Positions 1-5,789 of a stretch of DNA of 21,561 nt are shown here, piece by piece. Positions within the stretch are counted from its first letter, which is position 1, and each line of letters starts with the position of its first letter. Origin of the DNA: an uncultured Clostridia bacterium (GTDB taxonomy: Bacteria; Bacillota; Clostridia; TANB77; CAG-508); contig CAKPJC010000027.1 in assembly GCA_934162535.1 (NCBI GenBank), positions 1-21,561 on the forward strand. The letters run 5' to 3'. A program made the translations under genes and the position numbers. Below the pieces are notes generated by a model. That model was not told the origin of the DNA. It searched no databases and saw only the letters and a program-made list of their open reading frames with translations.

Positions 1-918
1 TTCATTATAATATGTTCCATATAACTTTCCATCTGTTTTATCTTCCCAATACATATCACTTACATCTTCTATTGGTACCCATACCCATTGGTTTCTTTCA
101 CATTGGGCTGTCCATTGATTTTCTTCTGTTACTTCATCCGTTCCCTCATATATTACAAACCCTCCATACTTATGGTTTTGTATTGTATCTGTATTTCCAT
201 TGTTTTTTCTGTCATATATTTTTACTTCTTTTACATATCCTTTATCTAATCCTTCATTTGTTGAGGCATTTTTATTATATATTATCTTTATCTTATATGT
301 TCCTTGATTTAGTTCTACTTTTGTGTTCATATAAATAAAGTCTGATTCCGACCATCCATAACCTGTTCCATTTAATTTTATTGTTGTTTTTTCTGTACTA
401 TTTGTTGTTATGTTTATTATTTCTCCATATAAGTAATCATTATAAAATTCACATGAAACCGTCCAATTTAACTGTAATATTCCTCCATCTTCGCTTACTG
501 TAAACTCTTCTGATGTCATCTCGCTTGTTGAACTATCTATGTTATAATTACCACTCGTCCATATTCCATTGCTATTTTTTGACCAAGGATATGTTCCTTC
601 TGATGTAAATGTATCTGTTATGTTTTTATTTAAGTACAATGTTTCAAATGTTCCATTTACATATGATTCGCTTTCTACTGATGATGCTGTGTATCCTTTT
701 GGCACTGGTACATCTATTCCATCTTTACTTTTTACCATTGTATAATTATTGGGGTTCATTACTTGTTTTTGTATTCTTCCTGTGTTTTCTACTTCTACAT
801 TTTTATCCTTTTTTGTTACTAAGCAAATCACTGTTGTTACTAATATTATTGCAACCAATACTATTGATATTATAGCAATTATTCTCTTATTTAACTTTTT
901 ACTTTTTATGTTTTTCAT
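1..918 (-). CDS. Membrane-anchored surface protein, C-terminus beyond window
   Basis: The frame is open from an ATG at 918 to the window edge, giving 306 residues without a stop. The ribosome site GAGGAGGAG at 925-935 fixes the start. A Lys-rich N-terminus is followed by one membrane segment (about residues 13-34), so the rest is probably outside the cell. A linker with VPVPKGYTASS (71-80) leads to a Ser/Thr/Asn-rich beta-type region (about 88-250), then GGFVIYEG (252-259) and WVWVP (278-282). From memory, VPKGY, GGFVIYEG and WVWVP sit close together in clostridial surface proteins whose C-terminus resembles the formylglycine-generating-enzyme fold. Here some 160 residues separate the first from the other two, as if a beta-sandwich domain had been inserted. 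Family assignment is tentative. It has its own promoter and a long structured leader. Confidence 0.75.
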   Translation of the reverse strand, partial: MKNIKSKKLNKRIIAIISIVLVAIILVTTVICLVTKKDKNVEVENTGRIQKQVMNPNNYTMVKSKDGIDVPVPKGYTASSVESESYVNGTFETLYLNKNITDTFTSEGTYPWSKNSNGIWTSGNYNIDSSTSEMTSEEFTVSEDGGILQLNWTVSCEFYNDYLYGEIINITTNSTEKTTIKLNGTGYGWSESDFIYMNTKVELNQGTYKIKIIYNKNASTNEGLDKGYVKEVKIYDRKNNGNTDTIQNHKYGGFVIYEGTDEVTEENQWTAQCERNQWVWVPIEDVSDMYWEDKTDGKLYGTYYNE

Positions 919-947
919 TAGCAACTCCTCCTCTGTTTTTAAACGCC

Positions 948-997
948 AAAAAGACAGTGACCTAATAAGCCATTTTTGTTTGGCTTTTATCACTATC
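948..997 (-). promoter_or_regulatory. Attenuator-like hairpin in the leader
   Basis: On the minus strand GATAGTGA (997-990) pairs with TCACTGTC (960-953), and inside it AAGCCA pairs with TGGCTT (986-981 with 972-967). Five T residues follow at 952-948, then GGCG. This looks like a weak intrinsic terminator between the folded leader domain and the ribosome site. GCCAAA in the apical part could instead pair with TTTGGC just after the hairpin, so a switch between two forms is conceivable. The short T-run makes termination uncertain. Confidence 0.45.
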
Positions 998-1031
998 TTC
1001 TATTGTTATTATTAAATTTTTCGTGTTTTTT

Positions 1032-1164
1032 ATTAGTTCGCAAATACCATGTTTAATAAAGCTATACCCAATATATATATATATATATATACACAGCCCC
1101 AACGCTTTCGCAGGTTCGTGTCTTAACTTTAGTTTCCATGGCTTTTTGCTCCTTTGCTTCTAAT
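1032..1164 (-). ncRNA. Structured 5' leader RNA, candidate riboswitch of unknown class
   Basis: Read on the minus strand, four 5-bp helices nest in order: ATTAG (1164-1160) with CTAAT (1036-1032); GCAAA (1157-1153) with TTTGC (1044-1040); CCATG (1141-1137) with CATGG (1051-1047); TAAAG (1131-1127) with CTTTA (1061-1057). Inside lies a hairpin closed by ACAC/GTGT (1121-1118 with 1094-1091) and capped by a GAAA tetraloop, followed by an (AT)10 run. The predicted transcription start (about 1166) falls next to the first helix, so the RNA would begin with this fold. I matched it to no known riboswitch class. Individual 5-bp helices can arise by chance in AT-rich DNA; the ordered nesting is the argument. 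Confidence 0.5.
1071..1090. repeat. (AT)10 dinucleotide run
   Basis: Ten perfect AT units lie inside the leader of the surface protein gene. The run is self-complementary, so in RNA it would form or extend a hairpin. Such tracts can change length by slippage, which would alter the leader but not the reading frame. Confidence 0.85.
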
Positions 1165-1172
1165 CTACTAAA

Positions 1173-1201
1173 ATTATATGCTTATTTGTTTGGCTTGTCA
1201 A
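1173..1201 (-). promoter_or_regulatory. Sigma-A promoter of the surface protein leader
   Basis: On the minus strand TTGACA (1201-1196), a 17-nt spacer and TATAAT (1178-1173) match the vegetative consensus perfectly. The start of transcription would be near 1166, giving a leader of about 245 nt before the ATG at 918. Confidence 0.8.
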
Positions 1202-1267
1202 TATTTTTTGATTTTATATTTCAAATTTTATTTTTTGGGGTAGGTTAGAAAATCAAATTCTTCTACT

Positions 1268-2314
1268 CTATTCTATATTTGATATAACTAATTTTCCTCC
1301 ATCAGATTTTACAGTAATATTTTGTTTTATTGTTTGATACATTGTCATATCTGTTTTCACTACCTCATATGTTGCCTCATTTCCTTTTACATCTTTAGGG
1401 TTTATTTCTTCTATTATACAATCTCTTTGTTCATTTTTGTAATCTTTTATATACAAGCAATTATTAATATCTACAAATTCGCTAAACTCTTTTTTTAGAA
1501 CTTCTTCTGTCACATATTTTTTCATTTCATCTGCAAAATCACTATATAATATTCCTGTCCATATATAATCTTTATATTCATCAGGGACATTTTTGTCTTT
1601 GTTATTTTCCTCAGCATTTTGTGGCAAGTTCAAGCTTTTTAATAAATATTCTGAACCTCCTTCTTTTATGTTTGCTAAATTGTCATATTTGTATATAAGA
1701 TTTGTCGCATCTTCTTTAGCAATTCTATCTGCAACTCTTACAGTTTCTATAATATTTTCCGCTTCTTTATGATATTGATTATATAAACTTTTTTCTCCAT
1801 TTACTTCTATTGCATACATGTAATCATCCTTTACCATTGCTAGAATTTTCGCTTTTGCATTATCTTTCTCAGCAGTAAATTCCATCCATTTTGAACCATT
1901 TATTTCTTTTTCTCTATTATAGTCTATTTTTGAATATACAGATTCTTCTAGCATTTGTCTTTTTAAATCTTGACTTGAAAGTTCTGTTTTTGTTGAATAC
2001 ACATTTATTCTTATATCATAATATGTTCCATCTTCACTTGATTTTTTAGGTCCTTGTATGTAATATATTACACCTCCATATCCGTTTTCTACTATTTGCC
2101 AGTTGTCTGTCATTTTACTTTCATCTATTGTTATTACATCATTTGTATATAACTTTTCTTCTTTGTTTTCTATCTCTTTATTTTCATTTAATCCTATATT
2201 TATTTTTTTGTCTACTCCAGTATTTCTTGCTATTATGAATACTACCCCTATTATTATAGCTATTATTATTATAAATGTAACAAAGTTAAATTCTATTGAT
2301 TTTTTCTCTTTCAT
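1268..2314 (-). CDS. Membrane-anchored protein with a PsbP/Mog1-like extracellular domain
   Basis: The protein has 348 residues from the ATG at 2314, chosen because GAAGGG lies just upstream; an ATG 63 nt further up would begin at the -10 box of the likely promoter. A Lys-rich start is followed by one membrane segment (about 10-29), with the rest predicted outside. Residues about 68-193 (from MTDNWQIV to ETVRV) resemble the PsbP/Mog1-type fold seen in clostridial lipoproteins, which typically starts with a short hydrophobic strand and ends with an amphipathic helix of the type AENIIETVRV. Residues about 250-348 form a second alpha/beta region ending in a charged beta-rich tail. No catalytic motif is seen and the substrate is unknown. 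No clear terminator follows it. Confidence 0.7.
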   Translation of the reverse strand: MKEKKSIEFNFVTFIIIIAIIIGVVFIIARNTGVDKKINIGLNENKEIENKEEKLYTNDVITIDESKMTDNWQIVENGYGGVIYYIQGPKKSSEDGTYYDIRINVYSTKTELSSQDLKRQMLEESVYSKIDYNREKEINGSKWMEFTAEKDNAKAKILAMVKDDYMYAIEVNGEKSLYNQYHKEAENIIETVRVADRIAKEDATNLIYKYDNLANIKEGGSEYLLKSLNLPQNAEENNKDKNVPDEYKDYIWTGILYSDFADEMKKYVTEEVLKKEFSEFVDINNCLYIKDYKNEQRDCIIEEINPKDVKGNEATYEVVKTDMTMYQTIKQNITVKSDGGKLVISNIE

Positions 2315-2347
2315 TTTTACCCTTCTTTCTTGTCTTATGTTGTTTTT

Positions 2348-2377
2348 ATTATAACAAATCATATTTGCATTTTGCAA
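2348..2377 (-). promoter_or_regulatory. Promoter of the PsbP-like gene
   Basis: On the minus strand TTGCAA (2377-2372), an 18-nt spacer and TATAAT (2353-2348) lie about 35 nt before the chosen start codon. It faces away from the small gene at 2440, so the two genes are transcribed divergently from one short spacer. Confidence 0.6.
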
Positions 2378-2439
2378 TATTTTTATAAAAAATGTATTTT
2401 TTTATATTTGTATAATATTATTGTAATAGGAGGTTATTT

Positions 2440-2640
2440 ATGGAAAGAAATTCAGATTATTCGCCATTTTCTCAATTTGATGGTTTAGATAATGGTATAA
2501 ATGATATGTATAAAGACCCTATGTTTAATCCTATTATGCAATATGAACAAGCTTATTCTTATTATAAATACTTGTGTATGCAAATGGATTATAAAATAAA
2601 GTGTAAGGAATATGAGAAAATGTGTAATAAACCATCTTAA
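2440..2640 (+). CDS. Small acidic, Tyr/Met-rich hypothetical protein
   Basis: The gene encodes 66 residues with a strong ribosome site (AGGAGG at 2429-2434) and its own terminator directly after the stop, so it is a real single-gene unit. The first half is Asp/Asn/Pro-rich. The second half (about 34-60) is rich in Tyr, Lys and Met and holds three Cys (CMQM, KCKEY, MCNK); it could form a helix. It has no signal peptide or membrane segment. A TATAAT box is present at 2411-2416, but no good -35 hexamer lies at the usual distance, so an alternative sigma factor is possible. I do not recognise the family. The composition is reminiscent of small spore-associated proteins, but that is only an impression. 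Confidence 0.7.
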   Translation: MERNSDYSPFSQFDGLDNGINDMYKDPMFNPIMQYEQAYSYYKYLCMQMDYKIKCKEYEKMCNKPS

Positions 2641-2668
2641 GTCAAGGTTCTACCTTGGCTATTTTTTT
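2640..2668 (+). terminator. Intrinsic terminator of the 66-residue gene
   Basis: AGTCAAGG (2640-2647) pairs with CCTTGGCT (2653-2660) around a 5-nt loop, followed by a run of seven T. It isolates the small gene from the next promoter. Confidence 0.9.
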
Positions 2669-2679
2669 CTTTTTTAGTA

Positions 2680-2708
2680 TTGATAAATGTTCATATTTTT
2701 TGTATAAT
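2680..2708 (+). promoter_or_regulatory. Sigma-A promoter of the DUF2207-like/tsaE block
   Basis: TTGATA (2680-2685), a 17-nt spacer and TATAAT (2703-2708). The predicted start of transcription is only about 15 nt before the ATG, so the leader is very short. No further convincing promoter was seen before tsaE, so the three genes to 5764 are probably co-transcribed. Confidence 0.75.
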
Positions 2709-2729
2709 ATTGACAAAAAAGGAGAATTT

Positions 2730-3776
2730 ATGATGAATAATTTTTTTGACATTAGTAATGAAAAACTTTTGTCCATGATTAGGAGAAATATCTTAAAAAT
2801 TATCACTGCTTGTTTCTGGATATATGTGGTAATATCATTTATTGGACTTACACAAGAATGTATCGCAACACCTGAATTCAGCAGATTTTCTGCTCAAAAT
2901 TCTAATTTTGCAATAATTATGTATATTATTGAATATTGGTTTAAATTTAATTTTCTATTTATTTTAGTGTATATAAGTATAAAACTTGCTGTTAGAAAGT
3001 TTAAAAAAGAAAGACTTTCTAAAATTGATTTTATAAATTATAAAGGATATTATCGTGATATTTTAGAAAAATATTCCCCTGCTGAATTAAGCTATATTGA
3101 TAATTTTGAAATATCTCCAAAAAATGACATCCCTGCGACACTATTGTCATTAAAATTGAAGGGAAAAATAAGTTTTGACGAATATAACGAACAAATTGTA
3201 ATTGAAAATGACAATGTTGATGATTTATCAGGTAATGAGATACTTGTTTTTTATAGTATTATAAATGGCAAGGTTTCTTATTTAGATGATAGTACCTTTA
3301 TAAAAAAAGTCAAAGAAGATGCATTAAAAAATAATTTATTGTCAAATTCAAAATTTGGAGGAAAGTTTTTAAATACTGTATTGAGTTTTATAACACTATT
3401 TATTTTATTTATGATTTGTGTATGTTTTATTTGGATTAGAGGTATTCATGTATCATCTGATGCAATTAGTACTATTATAACTAAAATATTTTCATTTTTG
3501 ATTATATTAATGGTATGTTCACCTCTTGCTATAGGTGCTTATATATATACTTACTTATCTAAAAATGAAAATAATGAATTTGCCAGAACATCAACAGGCG
3601 AAGATATAAATGAAAAGTTAGAAGGCTTGAAAAATTATTTAAAAGATTATTCTTCTATTGATGAAATGGATGAAAATGGTTTAGCTTTATGGGAAGATTA
3701 TTTGATATATTCTGTGATATTTAATCAGAATGATACAATTGTTAAAAATATTAGTGATAAATATATATCACTATAA
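2730..3776 (+). CDS. DUF2207-like integral membrane protein, paralogue 1
   Basis: The protein has 348 residues. The start is at 2730 (or 2733, the second ATG), set by GGAG at 2721-2724; the longer frame would begin inside the preceding terminator. It has two N-terminal membrane segments (about 21-40 and 72-88), a soluble middle with YSPAELSYIDN and a winged-helix-like stretch (ATLLSLKLKGKI), two more membrane segments (about 225-285), and a C-terminal part with EKLEGLKNYLKDYSSIDE and LWEDYLIYSVIF. That last signature is typical of the C-terminal half of DUF2207 predicted membrane proteins, whose function is unknown. The next gene is a clear paralogue, with a near-identical 3' end at DNA level. 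Confidence 0.75.
   Translation: MMNNFFDISNEKLLSMIRRNILKIITACFWIYVVISFIGLTQECIATPEFSRFSAQNSNFAIIMYIIEYWFKFNFLFILVYISIKLAVRKFKKERLSKIDFINYKGYYRDILEKYSPAELSYIDNFEISPKNDIPATLLSLKLKGKISFDEYNEQIVIENDNVDDLSGNEILVFYSIINGKVSYLDDSTFIKKVKEDALKNNLLSNSKFGGKFLNTVLSFITLFILFMICVCFIWIRGIHVSSDAISTIITKIFSFLIILMVCSPLAIGAYIYTYLSKNENNEFARTSTGEDINEKLEGLKNYLKDYSSIDEMDENGLALWEDYLIYSVIFNQNDTIVKNISDKYISL
3585..3775 (+). repeat. Copy A of a near-identical 191-bp tract in the paralogue pair
   Basis: It aligns without gaps to 5063-5253 with about a dozen differences by eye (about 94% identity), including long uninterrupted identical runs with silent positions. The upstream parts of the same two genes have diverged much more. 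It covers the C-terminal signature of both proteins. Confidence 0.8.
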
Positions 3777-3796
3777 AATTAAGAGGAGAATTATAC

Positions 3797-5254
3797 ATGG
3801 AAAAAAATATTAATCAAAATGTTGATAAATTAAAAATTGCCAAAACAGTATCTGCGATTCTAGGTATATTATTAGTTTTATCAGTTATTGACAGTATTTA
3901 TACTACGGTCATGGAAACAAAAGAATATAAAACAGCTAAAGCAATATGTATACATAAAGATACAATTTATGAAAGAAGTATTGATAATGATAGAATAACA
4001 AGTTATTCAAGAGGTTACAAATATATTGTTGATGGTAAGGAATATGAACTTTACACTAATAATACTGATAAAACTGTCTACAAATATATTAAATATGACC
4101 CTTCTAATCCTAATAAAGCTGTTGTATTTGATAGTTACATTTCTACAAGTAATATAAATATTTTAATTATAGGAATAGCATTACTAATTTTTCCTGCTAT
4201 TTCTAGTATTAAAAAATTACCTACTATAGATTTAAAAGCCATAAACATTTCTAAAAGAAAAATATTAAAAATTATTTCCATTTGTTTTTGGATATATATT
4301 GCAATTTCTTTTATAAACACATCTTATTCCATTTTTCAAGAAACAAAGTGGAACAAACTTGAAATAAGTACTACTGATGTTGTAATTAATTTGGTTATTT
4401 TTTCTGCTGTTTTTACACTAATAAAGAATTTACAGATTATTTTTATATATTTAGCTATTAAATTTGGTACAAAGAAATTCAAAAGTCAAAAACTTTCAAA
4501 AATTGATTTTGGTAAATATAAGGAGTATTACAGAGATATTATAAATGAGTATTCTCCTGCCGAATTAAGTTATGTTGATAATTTTGAAATTAACTATAAA
4601 AATGACATTGTCGCAACATTGTTATCGTTAAAACTAAAAAACAAAATAAACTTTGATGAGTCTCAAAATAGAATTACAGTAATTAATGATAACCTAGAAG
4701 GATTATCTGGCAATGAAAAGTTTATTCTTAACAGTATATCTAATGGAAAAGTAGTCATTTCGGATGAAGAAACTTTTGAAAGTGAGGTTAAAGAAAATGC
4801 AGTAAAAAACAAATTGTTGAAAAAGGACAAGATATATGTAAAAGCTCTTGTAGGAAGTCTAATAATAAGCTTTTTGATATCAATATTTGCGATTTTCCCA
4901 TACATACTTGGTAATATCTTTACTGAATTTGATCCAAGCAAATTCAGCGACTCTAGTATTTTTACAATAATGCTTATTTGTATGATATTGTTTTGTTTGC
5001 CTATATTTCTGGTTACTGCTTTCTTTACATATTTATCTAAATCTGCTAAAAATAATTATTGTAGAACCTCAACAGGCGAAGATGTAAATGAAAAGTTAGA
5101 AGGCTTGAAAAATTATTTAAAAGATTATTCTTCTATTGATGAAATAAATGAGAATAGCTTAGCTTTATGGGAAGATTATTTGATATATTCTGTGATATTT
5201 AATCAGAATGATACTGTTGTTAAAAATATTAGTGAGAAATATATATCAATATAA
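3797..5254 (+). CDS. DUF3592-like plus DUF2207-like membrane protein, paralogue 2
   Basis: The protein has 485 residues, with GAGGAG at 3782-3787 setting the start, 20 nt after the previous gene. The N-terminal 140 residues are absent from paralogue 1: two membrane segments (about 16-34 and 117-135) flank an extracytoplasmic beta domain with YKYIVDGKEYELY and YDPSNPNKAV, the pattern of DUF3592-type domains. From about residue 150 the protein parallels paralogue 1: two or three membrane segments, YSPAELSYVDN, ATLLSLKLKNKI, two more membrane segments and LWEDYLIYSVIF at the end. It is therefore a fusion of a small sensor-like domain to the DUF2207-type module. Function is unknown; both proteins probably sit together in the membrane. 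Confidence 0.75.
   Translation: MEKNINQNVDKLKIAKTVSAILGILLVLSVIDSIYTTVMETKEYKTAKAICIHKDTIYERSIDNDRITSYSRGYKYIVDGKEYELYTNNTDKTVYKYIKYDPSNPNKAVVFDSYISTSNINILIIGIALLIFPAISSIKKLPTIDLKAINISKRKILKIISICFWIYIAISFINTSYSIFQETKWNKLEISTTDVVINLVIFSAVFTLIKNLQIIFIYLAIKFGTKKFKSQKLSKIDFGKYKEYYRDIINEYSPAELSYVDNFEINYKNDIVATLLSLKLKNKINFDESQNRITVINDNLEGLSGNEKFILNSISNGKVVISDEETFESEVKENAVKNKLLKKDKIYVKALVGSLIISFLISIFAIFPYILGNIFTEFDPSKFSDSSIFTIMLICMILFCLPIFLVTAFFTYLSKSAKNNYCRTSTGEDVNEKLEGLKNYLKDYSSIDEINENSLALWEDYLIYSVIFNQNDTVVKNISEKYISI
5063..5253 (+). repeat. Copy B of the near-identical 191-bp tract
   Basis: Partner of 3585-3775. The sharp rise in DNA identity at the 3' ends of otherwise diverged tandem paralogues suggests gene conversion. 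Confidence 0.8.
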
Positions 5255-5302
5255 TCTTTACAAAGTCACTGTTTTAGAGTAAAATACTATTTGGAGGTAG
5301 TT

Positions 5303-5764
5303 ATGAATAGTTTAACTTTTACTTCTCATAGTGAAGATGAGACTAAAGAATTTGCTTTTAATCTGGCAAGCAAATTAAGTACTGGAGATATTATTGTTTT
5401 GTCTGGAGATTTAGGCTCTGGGAAGACAAAATTTACAGAGGGATTTTTAAAATATTTTAATTTGGAAAATGAAATATCAAGCCCTACTTTTACGATTGTA
5501 AATGAATATAAAAATAAAGATATAAATATTTATCATTTTGATGTTTATCGCCTTGAGGATTCTGAAGAGTTTTATGCTATTGGTGGAGAGGAATATTTTA
5601 ATTCTGGAATATGTATTATTGAATGGGGCGAATTGATAAAAGATGCTTTGCCAAATGATTATATCCATATTTCATTTGAAAGAGATAACTCAGATGATAA
5701 TATAAGATTTCTTAATATAAAAACATATGGTACTAAATATGATAATATCTTAAAAAATCCCTAG
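5303..5764 (+). CDS. tsaE: tRNA threonylcarbamoyladenosine biosynthesis ATPase TsaE
   Basis: The protein has 153 residues, the usual size for TsaE. The start is the ATG at 5303, after GGAGG at 5293-5297; an upstream TTG in frame overlaps that site and was not used. TsaE is the P-loop ATPase that works with TsaB and TsaD to transfer the threonylcarbamoyl group to A37 of ANN-decoding tRNAs in the cytoplasm. Visible motifs are Walker A GDLGSGKT (35-42), SSPTFTIVNEY (59-69), HFDVYRL (78-84) and IEWGE (106-110). It is the last gene of the block after two unknown membrane proteins and is followed at once by a terminator whose stem includes the stop codon. Its usual partner tsaB is not beside it. 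Confidence 0.93.
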   Translation: MNSLTFTSHSEDETKEFAFNLASKLSTGDIIVLSGDLGSGKTKFTEGFLKYFNLENEISSPTFTIVNEYKNKDINIYHFDVYRLEDSEEFYAIGGEEYFNSGICIIEWGELIKDALPNDYIHISFERDNSDDNIRFLNIKTYGTKYDNILKNP

Positions 5765-5786
5765 ATTAGCACTCTAGGGATTTTTT
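5759..5786. terminator. Bidirectional terminator between tsaE and valS
   Basis: CCCTAGA (5759-5765) pairs with TCTAGGG (5773-5779). The hairpin is flanked by A6 on the left and T6 on the right, so it can end both the rightward tsaE transcript and the leftward valS transcript. Confidence 0.92.
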
Positions 5787-5789
5787 ATA

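Noticed and set aside
12..1015. Rightward hydrophobic frames in the first kilobase
   Set aside because: Leu/Phe/His-rich translations without ribosome sites, opposite to a well-supported leftward gene; the same applies to similar frames opposite valS, adhE and the Cna-B gene.
1032..1164. c-di-GMP-I (GEMM) riboswitch
   Set aside because: GCAAAAAGCCATGG followed by ACTAAAG recalls part of its consensus, but the first hairpin and the 3' closing sequence are missing and the helices are arranged differently.
2655..2729. N-terminal extension of the first DUF2207-like protein
   Set aside because: The ATG at 2655 lies within the terminator hairpin and upstream of the promoter; the ribosome site supports the start at 2730.
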